Assembly (NCBI GenBank): GCA_900319985.1
Contig: ONQL01000053.1
Coordinates: 1 to 20,313, forward strand
Direction: 5' to 3'
Source of the DNA: an uncultured Methanobrevibacter sp.
Lineage (GTDB): Archaea > Methanobacteriota > Methanobacteria > Methanobacteriales > Methanobacteriaceae
Length of the DNA: 20,313 nt
Part shown: positions 7,319 through 15,990 of the stretch, in pieces
How positions within the stretch are numbered: position 1 is the first letter of the stretch
How the letters are laid out: each line of letters begins with the position of its first letter
The notes under the pieces: model-generated
Told to the model about the DNA's origin: nothing
Databases searched by the model: none
Seen by the model: only the letters and a program-made list of their open reading frames with translations
Made by a program: the position numbers and the translations under genes

Positions 7319-7330
7319 TGTTTTATATTT
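7319..7330 (-). promoter_or_regulatory. Putative TATA box for the aksA-to-fen run
   Basis: On the minus strand this reads as aaatataaaac-like sequence in the 48-nt gap between the CYTH gene's stop and aksA. A start site about 25 nt downstream would fall close to the aksA start codon, giving a very short leader. The spacer is too AT-rich for certainty. Confidence 0.35.
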
Positions 7331-7337
7331 GTAGTTA

Positions 7338-7871
7338 TTAACTATTTAAATTTTCTAAAAGTTCCATATAGGAGGTTCTTTCAAAGCCGTCTGTAACTCC
7401 TAATTTTTCAAACAACTCAAAGATTTTCTTTTGTGCATCATCATAGTCGCTTCCGTCTTCAAGAGCTATTTCTATTTCCATATATGGCTCCAGGCCTTCA
7501 ACATCATCCAATGATATTTCAAAGTTTTCATAAGTGTAGTACTGACGGTTTTTCCTGACGGTTCTTGCTTCCTTGAATCCGACCTCTTCAAAAATATCCT
7601 TTGCTTTTTCTGCACTTTCAATGCTCATTTCAACTTCCTTTCGGGTTTTGGCCTCTGAGTTAAGTTTTGGACCTTTATAGGTTATGAATATGTTGTTGTT
7701 TGTGGTTCTTATCCTTAATGCTTCGTCAGTTTGTGCAAAATCAACAATCGGGCTTGCAAAATAAATGTCTTCCTGAAATTCGGTTTTGCTTTTTGCAGCA
7801 CCTATTTTTGAGAGTCTTTCTTCCATTTCCTTAAAGTCATCAATTTTGGCTTTCACTTCAACTTCTATCAT
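7338..7871 (-). CDS. CYTH-domain protein, class IV adenylate cyclase (CyaB)-like
   Basis: With the ATG at 7871 the protein is 177 residues and begins MIEVEVKAKI, placing the defining ExExK motif at residues 3-7. Other family features are the basic ALRIRTTNN segment, ITYKGPKL, KVR-type basic strands around the middle, and acidic SLDDVEGLEPYMEIE near residue 130. These alternating charged strands build the triphosphate tunnel of CYTH enzymes. Archaeal members are annotated as CyaB-like, but their substrate (ATP, thiamine triphosphate or inorganic triphosphate) is generally unproven. An in-frame TTG at 7880 would add three residues; the ATG fits the family start. The gene stands alone at the head of the minus-strand block, divergent from tbp. 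Confidence 0.85.
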   Translation of the reverse strand: MIEVEVKAKIDDFKEMEERLSKIGAAKSKTEFQEDIYFASPIVDFAQTDEALRIRTTNNNIFITYKGPKLNSEAKTRKEVEMSIESAEKAKDIFEEVGFKEARTVRKNRQYYTYENFEISLDDVEGLEPYMEIEIALEDGSDYDDAQKKIFELFEKLGVTDGFERTSYMELLENLNS

Positions 7872-8262
7872 GTCAATCAACTAATAGTTTTTTTAATATT
7901 TCTATAAATTATATATTTCTAATTCGTTGATTTTTCTAAAATATTCTTAAGAGGGTATTTTTCCAATCGGATTTATTAAAATATTTTATATGTGTGATGT
8001 GATGATAATATTAATTCAAACGCCAATCATGTGGTAAATATTGTGATGCCTTTGCATTTGAATAGTTTTTATAAAAATTGTGCTGACAAAATTGGTTAAA
8101 ATTTCTTTTTTTATAAATGAATGGGTGAAAATTAGTAACATTTATAAATGAGTACATTCAAATACTGCTTTCAAAATATATATATTTAAAGTAGCTTATT
8201 TCAAAATTTAAAAATTCACATTTTTTTTATAAATTTTGACATATCGTTTAAATAAACATACC

Positions 8263-8270
8263 TTTATATA
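8263..8270 (+). promoter_or_regulatory. TATA box of the tbp-serB unit
   Basis: Tttatata at 8263-8270, within cctttatatactatttaaat, is a near-consensus archaeal TATA element, with A/C-rich sequence upstream that suits a BRE. It lies ~107 nt before the TTG start of tbp, implying a leader of about 75-80 nt. TBP could bind its own promoter, but nothing here proves autoregulation. Confidence 0.55.
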
Positions 8271-8357
8271 CTATTTAAATTAAATATTTTAATAGTAAAA
8301 ATTTAACTTACTTTTTTGTTTTCTTAAATTTTACTTACTTATTTTAATAACACAATT

Positions 8358-8363
8358 GGAGGT
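8358..8363 (+). promoter_or_regulatory. Ribosome binding site deciding the TTG start of tbp
   Basis: A strong ggaggt lies 6 nt before TTG at 8370. No ATG or GTG in frame would give a full first TBP repeat, so this site fixes the non-ATG start. Confidence 0.75.
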
Positions 8364-8369
8364 TTTAAA

Positions 8370-8915
8370 TTGACCGATGTTGACATAAAAATTGAAAACA
8401 TTGTTGCTTCTGCAAGCATTGGTAAAGACATAGTTCTTACTGAGGTCTCTCAAGCTTTAGAAGGGGTTAATTTTAATCGTGAACAGTTTCCGGGATTAGT
8501 TTTTAAACTTAAAGATCCTAAAACAGCAGCATTAATTTTCAGCTCTGGTAAGCTTGTATGTACTGGGGCAAAATCTATAGATGATTCCAAATTGGCAATT
8601 AAGAAAACTGTAGATTTAATGAGGACTGTCGATACTGACATTCCAGAAGAGTTTGAAATTAAAATTCAAAACATTGTGGCTTCTGCAAACTTAGAATCCA
8701 CATTAAATTTAGAAGCAGTAGCTTTAGAACTTGAAGATACTGAATACGAACCGGAACAATTTCCTGGTTTAGTATATAGATTATCAGACCCTAAGGTGGT
8801 CTTATTATTGTTCGGTTCCGGTAAAGTTGTATGTACTGGGGCTAAAACAAAAAGCGACGCCAAACTTGGTGTCGAAAGAGCTTACGACAGATTAAGTGAG
8901 CTAGATTTAATATAA
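8370..8915 (+). CDS. tbp: TATA-box-binding protein
   Basis: This 181-residue general transcription factor recruits TFB and RNA polymerase to archaeal promoters. It shows the two imperfect direct repeats of the TBP saddle, beginning IKIENIVASASIG (~6) and IKIQNIVASANLE (~97). Each half contains EQFPGLV, then a K/R-LxDPK segment and SGKLVCTGAK or SGKVVCTGAK. The length is normal for archaeal TBP, and the acidic tail common in some species is short or absent. Translation starts at TTG. serB begins 12 nt after its stop, so they are probably co-transcribed. Confidence 0.97.
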   Translation: MTDVDIKIENIVASASIGKDIVLTEVSQALEGVNFNREQFPGLVFKLKDPKTAALIFSSGKLVCTGAKSIDDSKLAIKKTVDLMRTVDTDIPEEFEIKIQNIVASANLESTLNLEAVALELEDTEYEPEQFPGLVYRLSDPKVVLLLFGSGKVVCTGAKTKSDAKLGVERAYDRLSELDLI

Positions 8916-8927
8916 TTGGTGGTATTA

Positions 8928-10583
8928 TTGATTGAACTTGTAGTATTTGACTTAGATAACGTTATTATTGATGGTGAAGCGATAGATGAGATAGGAAAAT
9001 TAGCAAATGTTGAAGATGAAATAGCTGATATTACTGAAAAGGCTATGCAAGGTGAAATAGACTTTGAAACTTCTATTAAAGACAGAGTTAAACTTCTTGA
9101 AGGCACTCCAATTGAAGAAATTGAAAAACTTGCTGATGAACTTCCGTTAATGGCTGGAGCTGATGAAACCATCAATGCTTTGAAAGAAAAAGATTTAGAT
9201 GTAATTATCATTAGTGGTAGTTTTGATGTAGTGGCTGAAAAAGTTAAGGATAAACTTGGCGTTGACGAAGTTTACACCAATAGTTTCTCAGTCGAAGATG
9301 GTAAATTAACTGGCGAAGTGACTGGTCCTTTAGTATCCGGATCCAAATTGGATGTTTTAAAAGACCATGTTGAAAAAGCAGGAATTGCATTAGACAATGT
9401 AGTTGCTGTTGGAGATGGCGCTAACGACATTTCCATGATTGAATCAGCAGGATGCGGAATAGCATTCAATGCAAAAGATTCCGTAAAAGAAATTGCTGAT
9501 ATTGTTGTAGAAGAAAAAGACTTAACCAAAGTCTCAGATGAAATTCTTAATCAATTAACCACTGATGATGCTGAAACTGAAACTGTAGAAGAAGAGGAAG
9601 CTCAAGAAGCTGAAGCTGAAGCTGAACCTGTAGAGGATGAAAAAGCTGAAGGTGCTGAAGAAGCTGAACCTGCAGAAGCTAAAAAAACTGAAGCTAAAAA
9701 AACTGAAGCTAAAAAATCCGATAAAGGTCTTCCTGAATCCAATTTTGTTCTTGCTGACACCATGGAAGGTGTAAGAAAACAAAAAGATGAAAAAGAAGCT
9801 GAAATCGCTAAAGTTGCTGAAGAAAGAGAAGAATTCAACAGAATAGCTAAAGAACAACGTAAAATTAGGGATGAATTAAACGCATCTTTAAAAGAAAACT
9901 TAAACAAAGCTATTGAATACAGAAACGAGCGTAATGAAATCAACAAAGCTGTTGAAGCTGCTAAAAAAGCTCGTAACGATGCTAATAACAAAATCAAAAA
10001 TCTCGAATGGTCTTCAGGTAAACGCGATAAAATCAAAATAGAAAACGAAATCAAAAAGATTGATAAAATCATTGAAACTCGTGTTTTAGATATTAAAAAA
10101 GAAAATCAGCTTGTTAAAAACGCAAACGATTTAAGAAAACAATTAATGGAAATTCACGAAGACGAATCCGTTAAAACCGAAGCTCAAGAGCTCAAAAAAG
10201 TTTCTGAAGAAGAACATGAAAAAGTTATTGAACTTTCCGAAAAAGCTCAAGCAGCTCACGAAGAAATGCTCACCTACTTCAGAAAAACCGATGACATTAG
10301 AACTGCAGCTGACGAAGCTCACAAAAAATTCATCGAAGCTCGTAAAAATGCTTCAGCTAAACATGAAGAATTCAAAGCTATCTTAAGCGACATTCATGTT
10401 ATCAACAAAAAATTAGGTTCCAACAAACCTAAACGTAGAAAATCTGATAACAAAGGTTCTTCCGGTGCTAACAAAAACCGTGAAGAAAAAGAAAGAGCTG
10501 AAGAAATCTTTGAAAAATTCAAAAAAGGTGGAAAAGTATCTACCGAAGAGATTTTACTCTTACAAAAATACAATATAGGTTAA
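8928..10583 (+). CDS. serB: Phosphoserine phosphatase (HAD family) fused to a long coiled-coil domain
   Basis: The first ~210 residues are a complete SerB-type HAD phosphatase. It has motif I FDLDN with Asp8/Asp10, motif II IISGSFD (Ser96-Gly97), motif III Lys140 (SGSKLDVL) and motif IV VGDGANDISMI (162-167). It would release serine from phosphoserine in the last step of serine synthesis. A Glu/Ala/Lys-rich low-complexity linker (~212-266) follows. Residues ~280-500 form highly charged heptad-like coiled coil resembling the archaeal coiled-coil family COG1340, ending in a basic patch and FEKFKKGGKVSTEEILLLQK. Ordinary SerB proteins stop at ~210-230 residues, so this is a fusion. The TTG at 8928 is chosen because ggtggt (8918-8923) sits 4 nt before it and the protein then begins at the first strand; a TTG at 8916 would add four residues. 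Confidence 0.88.
   Translation: MIELVVFDLDNVIIDGEAIDEIGKLANVEDEIADITEKAMQGEIDFETSIKDRVKLLEGTPIEEIEKLADELPLMAGADETINALKEKDLDVIIISGSFDVVAEKVKDKLGVDEVYTNSFSVEDGKLTGEVTGPLVSGSKLDVLKDHVEKAGIALDNVVAVGDGANDISMIESAGCGIAFNAKDSVKEIADIVVEEKDLTKVSDEILNQLTTDDAETETVEEEEAQEAEAEAEPVEDEKAEGAEEAEPAEAKKTEAKKTEAKKSDKGLPESNFVLADTMEGVRKQKDEKEAEIAKVAEEREEFNRIAKEQRKIRDELNASLKENLNKAIEYRNERNEINKAVEAAKKARNDANNKIKNLEWSSGKRDKIKIENEIKKIDKIIETRVLDIKKENQLVKNANDLRKQLMEIHEDESVKTEAQELKKVSEEEHEKVIELSEKAQAAHEEMLTYFRKTDDIRTAADEAHKKFIEARKNASAKHEEFKAILSDIHVINKKLGSNKPKRRKSDNKGSSGANKNREEKERAEEIFEKFKKGGKVSTEEILLLQKYNIG
9675..9716 (+). repeat. 15-nt in-frame tandem repeat in the serB linker
   Basis: The unit gaagctaaaaaaact (encoding EAKKT) occurs almost three times in a row, preceded by gaagct repeats (EAEAEAE) at ~9603-9626. 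It lies in the flexible linker between the phosphatase and the coiled coil. Copy number could vary by slippage without breaking the frame. Confidence 0.85.
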
Positions 10584-10616
10584 GCTATTTAACCTACTTT
10601 TTTTACTTTTTTTTTA
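10577..10616 (+). terminator. Stem-loop plus T-tract after serB
   Basis: Aggttaa (10577-10583) pairs perfectly with ttaacct (10589-10595) around a 5-nt loop and is followed by T-runs up to ~10615. The serB stop codon is inside the left arm. It may attenuate rather than fully stop transcription into the small gene starting at 10627. Confidence 0.6.
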
Positions 10617-10626
10617 AGGTTTTAAC

Positions 10627-10788
10627 ATGAGCGAAGAAAAAATCGAAACTTGTTTTATTTGCGGTAAGGAATTTGATATGAACAAGGCCGACCTTGCATA
10701 TTACAGAAATGGCCAATTTCCGATATGTGATTTTTGCGCTGATTTTTACCGTTTTTATAATGAAGATATTCCAACCAAAAAGGAATAG
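10627..10788 (+). CDS. Small four-cysteine (zinc-knuckle-like) protein, 53 residues
   Basis: The ATG at 10627 is preceded by aaggt with 6-nt spacing, and the frame runs to TAG at 10786-10788. The 53-residue product has CFIC at 9-12 and CDFC at 34-37, two CxxC pairs 21 residues apart, the pattern of a small zinc ribbon. The remainder is acidic and aromatic-rich (DFYRFYNEDI). Codon use is like its neighbours and the Cys pairs look selected, so I judge it a real gene. Its function is unknown; nucleic-acid binding or a role as a small protein partner is only a guess. It lies between serB and topA. A T-tract separates it from serB, and topA has its own apparent promoter downstream. Confidence 0.75.
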   Translation: MSEEKIETCFICGKEFDMNKADLAYYRNGQFPICDFCADFYRFYNEDIPTKKE

Positions 10789-10867
10789 TCATCTTAATAA
10801 CTTTTTCACTTATTTTAACATTTTTTTATAATTATTTGGTATAAACTTTTTTTTACATGGAATAGTA

Positions 10868-10880
10868 ATATTTTTATATT
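10868..10880 (+). promoter_or_regulatory. Putative TATA box of topA
   Basis: Atatttttatatt lies ~55 nt upstream of the topA ATG. A start site ~25 nt downstream would give a leader of about 25-30 nt that includes gaggttgggg. The surroundings are AT-rich, so the box is tentative. Confidence 0.4.
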
Positions 10881-10931
10881 AAAAATTTCATTAAAATAAT
10901 TTATAAAAAATTGAGGTTGGGGAAGTATATA

Positions 10932-13088
10932 ATGCATGAAGTAATTATTTGCGAAAAACCAAATTCAGCGGAAAAAATCGCTAAAGCGCTGTCGCCAAGT
11001 GCCAAAAAGAAACTTTACAATAAGAAAGTTAAGTATTGGGAACTTAAAAAGGATTCAAAAGACATTACAGTCGTATCAGCTGTAGGACATCTATATTCTT
11101 TGACTCCTAATAATCCTAAAGACAAGGTTTATTTTGATCTTCACTGGGCTCCTGCCTATGAGGTCAACAAGAAGGGCAGCGGCTTTACCAAAGACTACGT
11201 CAGGGCTATCAAAAAGCTGGGTAAAAATGCTGATTCCTATGTTCATGCATGCGATTACGATACCGAAGGAACTTTGATTGGTTACAATGCCTTGAAATAT
11301 GCCTGCGGACAGAATAACTTAAGTAAAATTTCCCGTATGAAGTTTTCAACTTTAACCAAAAAAGATTTGCTTGATGCATATGACAATAGGATAGATTTGG
11401 ATATGAATCAGGTGGATACTGGTATTGCAAGACATGTTTTGGATTATTACTTTGGTGTAAATATCTCAAAGGCACTGATGAAATCTGTAAGCAATGCAAA
11501 ACACCGATTTTTAAAGTTATCAGCCGGCCGTGTTCAAACTCCGACACTGTCCATCTTGGTTGACCGTGAAAAGGAGATTAAGGAATTTGTTCCCGAACCG
11601 TACTGGTTAATCAAGGCCATTTTGGATGGCAATATCGAAGTGGACCATGTAGACGGCAAAATATTTGACCGTGAAAGGGCCGAAGATATTATATCCAAAT
11701 GTACTGGTGCCGATGCAACTGTAGATAAGATAAAACTTTCAAATTCCACTACCAAACCTCCGGTTCCATTCAATTTGGGGGGCCTTCAGACTGAAGCATA
11801 TAATGTATTCGGGTTTTCACCTAAAAAAACTCAGGTAATCGCCCAAAATCTTTATACTGCTGGTTACACTTCATATCCACGTACTTCTTCTCAAAAATTA
11901 CCTGAAAGCCTTGATTTCAAATCCATTTTCAATCAGCTTAAAAACAATCCTGAATTTGGAAAGCATATATCCAAATTGCCTTCAAAGCTAAAGCCTAATG
12001 AGGGTAAAAAGGAGGATGCGGCACACCCTGCAATCCACCCGACCGGAATATTGCCGTCAGGATTGTCCAAGGATGATTTTAAGATTTATAATCTGATTGT
12101 GTACAGGTTCATTTCCGTATTCTTTGAAGCGGCCAAGTTTGAATCAATGACAACTACAGTCGATATTGAAGGCGAAAAATTCAAGTTTGGACGCAGAAGG
12201 GTTATCCATAAGGGATGGATGGAGCATTATCCATACAGAAAAATAGACAACGATGAGTTTCCCAACATCTCTGAAGGGGATCTGATTAAGGTTCTGGAAA
12301 TCATATCTGATGAAAAGGAAACCAAACCTCCTGCCCGATATAATCAGGCTTCCTTGATAAGGGAACTTGAAAAAAGGGAACTTGGAACAAAGGCAACCCG
12401 TGCAGACATCATCGATAAGCTGTATGACAGAAAGTACATCACAGGAGATAAGCAGATTGAGGTCAATCAGCTTGGAGAAAATATGATTGACACTTTAAGC
12501 ACATATTGTAATGATCTGACTTCAGAAGAGCTTACACGTGACTTTGAAAACAAGTTGGAAGGCATTGACAAGAACACTTCAAGCAGACAGGATGTCATTA
12601 AGCAGGGTGAAGATGAGGTCAATGTTATTCTGGGAGACATCAACAAGAATTCCAAGGAAATCGGTTCCAAACTTTACGAATCCTATCAGGAAAGCAATGT
12701 TGTCGGAACTTGCCTTGCCTGCGGAGGCAATCTTGTAAAAAGATATTCTCCTAAAACCAAAAGTTCTTTTGTCGGATGTTCCAATTATCCTGACTGCACT
12801 ACAATCTATTCAATTCCTAAAGGAACAAACTTCCTTAAAAAGAAATGTGAGAAATGCGGTCTTCCTATAATTTCATTCGGTAAGCCTCGCCAACGCGCTT
12901 GTCTTGATCCTAACTGTGGCAAGGACAAAACCAAACCTCATGACCCTAAGGTTGTAGGAAAATGTCCCGACTGCGGTAAAAATCTCCTGAAACGTTCAGG
13001 ACGTTTTGGTGAATTTATAGGCTGCAGCGGATTTCCGAAATGCAGATTCACATGTTCAGTCGATGAGCTTGAAAATAAATTAAAATAA
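10932..13088 (+). CDS. topA: DNA topoisomerase I (type IA, archaeal)
   Basis: The protein has 718 residues from the ATG at 10932, which begins MHEVIICEKPNSAEKIAKAL, the start of the TOPRIM domain. TOPRIM acids are Glu8 and the ACDYDTEG motif with Asp108/Asp110/Glu112. The catalytic tyrosine is Tyr315 in TSYPRTSS. Three C-terminal Cys4 zinc-ribbon modules follow: CLACGG with GCSNYPDC, CEKCG with CLDPNC, and CPDCG with GCSGFPKC. It would relax negative supercoils by single-strand passage. An in-frame TTG at 10911 would add seven residues (MRLGKYI) not expected for the family. GAGGTTGGGG lies 10-20 nt ahead of the ATG. The protein is complete. Confidence 0.95.
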   Translation: MHEVIICEKPNSAEKIAKALSPSAKKKLYNKKVKYWELKKDSKDITVVSAVGHLYSLTPNNPKDKVYFDLHWAPAYEVNKKGSGFTKDYVRAIKKLGKNADSYVHACDYDTEGTLIGYNALKYACGQNNLSKISRMKFSTLTKKDLLDAYDNRIDLDMNQVDTGIARHVLDYYFGVNISKALMKSVSNAKHRFLKLSAGRVQTPTLSILVDREKEIKEFVPEPYWLIKAILDGNIEVDHVDGKIFDRERAEDIISKCTGADATVDKIKLSNSTTKPPVPFNLGGLQTEAYNVFGFSPKKTQVIAQNLYTAGYTSYPRTSSQKLPESLDFKSIFNQLKNNPEFGKHISKLPSKLKPNEGKKEDAAHPAIHPTGILPSGLSKDDFKIYNLIVYRFISVFFEAAKFESMTTTVDIEGEKFKFGRRRVIHKGWMEHYPYRKIDNDEFPNISEGDLIKVLEIISDEKETKPPARYNQASLIRELEKRELGTKATRADIIDKLYDRKYITGDKQIEVNQLGENMIDTLSTYCNDLTSEELTRDFENKLEGIDKNTSSRQDVIKQGEDEVNVILGDINKNSKEIGSKLYESYQESNVVGTCLACGGNLVKRYSPKTKSSFVGCSNYPDCTTIYSIPKGTNFLKKKCEKCGLPIISFGKPRQRACLDPNCGKDKTKPHDPKVVGKCPDCGKNLLKRSGRFGEFIGCSGFPKCRFTCSVDELENKLK

Positions 13089-13281
13089 ATTTTATTTTTT
13101 CTTACTTTTTCTTTAATGCATAATATTTAATAATAGTAAATTAGATATATATTATTCAATAAAAATATTTTTTCATATCATGTTTTAATATTTTTATATT
13201 TCTTAATAATTTTAATTAAAGTAACTTAAAATTCTATATTCAATGGAATTTTATTGAATGAAAAACGAATAGAGGATTTCT
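13089..13281. promoter_or_regulatory. Promoter and leader region of the oligosaccharyltransferase gene
   Basis: T-rich sequence just after the topA stop can end its transcript. A TATA-like tttttatatt lies at 13191-13200. The predicted leader holds a 7-bp inverted repeat, attcaat (13238-13244) with attgaat (13253-13259) around an 8-nt loop, just before the gaggat ribosome binding site at 13272-13277. The hairpin ends ~12 nt before that site and might influence translation; this is inference. Confidence 0.45.
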
Positions 13282-15990
13282 ATGAATAAACAAACAATTT
13301 TAACAATAGGAAAATCAATAGTCATTATTTTGATTTTACTTGCTGTTGTTTTCGCATTGAAAGCTCCTGCGGCTGATTTGCCAATGCTTGGTGATGATAT
13401 CAAAGCGAATTATGTTGATTCATCTGGTATGCCTTATTTCAGTGAAATGGATTCATATTATAACTTAAGGCTGACAGAGAATTATATTGATCATGGCCAT
13501 GTGGGGGATGAAATAGTAAATAATAGTGCATGGGATATGCACAGGTATGCGCCAGACGGCAATAAAATTAATTATGAACTGGGTATCGTGTATCTTACGG
13601 ATTGGATGCATAACATGGCGAACAGTTTCTTCGGCGGAGACCATTCAGTCAGAGAAGTAGCATTCTGGACCGGAGCAATTATTTCAACACTTGCTGTAAT
13701 TCCGGCATTCATATTCTCAAGAAGAATATCCAATGACTGGGGTGCGATTGTTGCTACATTGATTATTGTTCTTGCACCGAACTACTTTGCGCACACATTC
13801 CCTGGGTTCTTCGATACAGATATGTTCTATTACATATTCTCGTTGCTCTTCGTATTCTTCTTTATTGAGTGTATACGGACGGACAACATAATTTTAAAAG
13901 TAATTTATGCAGCACTATCCATTGCATCAATAGGTCTGTTCTCTCTATCATGGACTGGTTATATCTTTTATGTAGGTCTGATGGGAATATTTTCAGTAGT
14001 TTACTTGATTGTATGCTACTTCTTTAATATCGGTGATGATCAAAGTCAATATACAAGCAAATTGTCTTGGTTTATACATCAAAATGCATTAAAGTCCATT
14101 ATAATTCTTGGTATAATCGGATTTGCTGGCCTTGCTATTTTCAAAGGTGTTGATGGAGTAGTTGGAATATTTGGAAGTTTAACTGGATTATTAAGCTTGC
14201 AATCTGCATCTACAGTTGTAGGTGGTTTCCCTAACGTTCTTATTTCTGTTGCAGAGATGCAAATACCTAACATGGTGGGTGCCGGAATGAATGCAATGTT
14301 CTTGGCCAATACTAACGGTTTCATCAACGGTATTGGTGGAATTGCTGTATTCTTCTCAGCTTTAATTGTACTCTACATTTTGGTTTCAAGAGCTTGGAAA
14401 TTCAGATCTGCTGGAAAAACTGTTAAACAAACAGGTAAACCTGGAAAAGGAGAACGTGTTGCTGCGGCTAAAAAATTGGACGAGAGCCGTAAATTCAAAT
14501 TCGATTTAACTGATTTGAAATTCGGAGGCAGTGATCAAATCCTGTCCGATAAAAACTTAACCGTACTCTATGCTACTTTATTTGTGGTATGGGTTGTAAT
14601 TACTGCTCTTGCTGTGACCAGAGGTTCAAGGTTCATTACCACAATTGTTTTACCATTCGGATTATTGACTGGTATGTTTGTAAGTTATGCAACAGACTAC
14701 ATTAAAAACAGATTGAACAACGATAAGCTTTTGGTTGTTATTGGCGTATTCTGCGGATTCCTGGCAGCAGTTCCATTAGCCACAATCAACACTATGTATG
14801 GAATAGCAATTTTTGCTGTAGTCACTGCATTCACTTTAATTACAGTTTATGGTATTAAACCTAATGCTTCCGTTAAAGTTCCGATTAAAAAATATGTTAT
14901 CGTGGCTGCAATTATTGTTGCACTTATCACCCCAAGTATTTGTGGAGCTTATCAGACTTCTGAAAATGTTGTTCCGGGTACCAGTGACCCAATGTGGAAT
15001 TCAATGGAATGGATTAAGGAAACCCAACCTGAGAATACTGTTATCACATCCTGGTGGGACTTCGGTTACCTCTTTGAGATTGCTGCTGATAGACAAGTAA
15101 CATTCGACGGAGGTTCTCAGACAGGAAGCCGGGCTTTCTGGCTGGGTCAGGCAATGGGTACGGATAATCTGGATCTGTCCGTTGGTATATTCAGAATGCT
15201 GGATACAACCGGTGAAAAAGCGACTCAAAAGCTAGTTGAAATTACTGGAGATACAGGTAAATCTGTAGACATATTACTCGATATCCTGCCAAAATCATCA
15301 AGCGATGCTCAAAAGACTTTGGTAGATACGTATAAATTGGATTCCGCTCAGGCCCAGGAAATTATCAAATTAACACACCCTGACAATCCACGTCCTGTAA
15401 TATTTGTAGCGTCTTCGGATATGCTTTCCAAAGCCGGATGGTGGAGTTACTTCGGACATTGGAACTTTGAAAACCAATCATCTGAAAACTACAACTACCT
15501 CGTTCCGACTAGCACAGTTCAAGTCGCACCTGGTCAAACCAATAACTACACTTTATTAAATCAAGGCGGTATGACTGTAAACATGGTTATTGAAAGAGGA
15601 AATGGAAACAATACAACTACAGCGCATGTTGATTCAGTATACACTCAAACTGGTGAACCAATCAAGATCAATGATACCTTATATAACCCATATAATGCAT
15701 CAAATATGATTATTATTGAAAACGGTTATATAATGAAAAACGAATCAATTAAAGGTGCTGAAGACGGTAACTTTACCATATTCCTGATTGGAAATGACAA
15801 TGAATACACTCCGTTCCTGATTAGTAATGAACTTACTAATTCAATGTTTACCAGACTTTACCTCATGGGTGGAGCCGGTCAAAATCAATTCTCACTTGTG
15901 CATTCAGAACCGGGTGTAATGCTGTTCAAGGTAAACTTTGACGGCAGCAGCAATTCAACTGCTAGTAGAAATACAACATCTACCGCTTAG
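13282..15990 (+). CDS. aglB: Dolichyl-phosphooligosaccharide-protein glycotransferase (AglB/STT3)
   Basis: This 902-residue membrane enzyme transfers a lipid-linked glycan to Asn in N-X-S/T sequons of surface proteins on the outer face of the membrane. The N-terminal helix is followed by the first external loop with the acidic catalytic motif EMDSYYN (Asp57). A second acidic motif is FFDTDMFYY (Asp178, Asp180). SVAE in the fifth external loop corresponds to the family's TIXE/SVSE motif. The C-terminal soluble domain carries SWWDFGY (W591-W592-D593), which reads the sequon Ser/Thr, followed by a DK/MI-type region around MLDTTGEK. A basic cytoplasmic loop lies around residues 370-410. The protein ends in a Ser/Thr/Asn-rich tail. 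It is a complete single-subunit archaeal enzyme; likely targets are S-layer-like or adhesin proteins, none of which is encoded here. Confidence 0.95.
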   Translation: MNKQTILTIGKSIVIILILLAVVFALKAPAADLPMLGDDIKANYVDSSGMPYFSEMDSYYNLRLTENYIDHGHVGDEIVNNSAWDMHRYAPDGNKINYELGIVYLTDWMHNMANSFFGGDHSVREVAFWTGAIISTLAVIPAFIFSRRISNDWGAIVATLIIVLAPNYFAHTFPGFFDTDMFYYIFSLLFVFFFIECIRTDNIILKVIYAALSIASIGLFSLSWTGYIFYVGLMGIFSVVYLIVCYFFNIGDDQSQYTSKLSWFIHQNALKSIIILGIIGFAGLAIFKGVDGVVGIFGSLTGLLSLQSASTVVGGFPNVLISVAEMQIPNMVGAGMNAMFLANTNGFINGIGGIAVFFSALIVLYILVSRAWKFRSAGKTVKQTGKPGKGERVAAAKKLDESRKFKFDLTDLKFGGSDQILSDKNLTVLYATLFVVWVVITALAVTRGSRFITTIVLPFGLLTGMFVSYATDYIKNRLNNDKLLVVIGVFCGFLAAVPLATINTMYGIAIFAVVTAFTLITVYGIKPNASVKVPIKKYVIVAAIIVALITPSICGAYQTSENVVPGTSDPMWNSMEWIKETQPENTVITSWWDFGYLFEIAADRQVTFDGGSQTGSRAFWLGQAMGTDNLDLSVGIFRMLDTTGEKATQKLVEITGDTGKSVDILLDILPKSSSDAQKTLVDTYKLDSAQAQEIIKLTHPDNPRPVIFVASSDMLSKAGWWSYFGHWNFENQSSENYNYLVPTSTVQVAPGQTNNYTLLNQGGMTVNMVIERGNGNNTTTAHVDSVYTQTGEPIKINDTLYNPYNASNMIIIENGYIMKNESIKGAEDGNFTIFLIGNDNEYTPFLISNELTNSMFTRLYLMGGAGQNQFSLVHSEPGVMLFKVNFDGSSNSTASRNTTSTA

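Larger units (their letters stand above)
7872..8369. other. Divergent AT-rich spacer between the CYTH gene and tbp
   Basis: About 500 nt contain no supported gene. The tbp promoter and ribosome binding site lie at its right end. A second TATA-like run (atatatatttaaag) occurs near 8178-8191. A C-box-like gtgatga near 8000 lacks properly placed D and C'/D' boxes. The remainder is homopolymeric A/T and looks like a promoter or spacer region for the two divergent units. Confidence 0.6.

Noticed and set aside
7999..8086. C-box-like gtgatga followed by a distant ctga, possible C/D guide RNA
   Set aside because: Spacing far exceeds that of archaeal C/D RNAs, and convincing C' and D' boxes are absent.
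9555..10072. Long antisense open frames opposite the serB coiled coil, rich in Phe and Ser
   Set aside because: They mirror GAA/AAA-rich codons of the sense gene; no start signals and low-complexity products.
12538..12738. Alternative-frame open stretch inside topA
   Set aside because: It overlaps conserved topoisomerase coding sequence and has no independent start signal.
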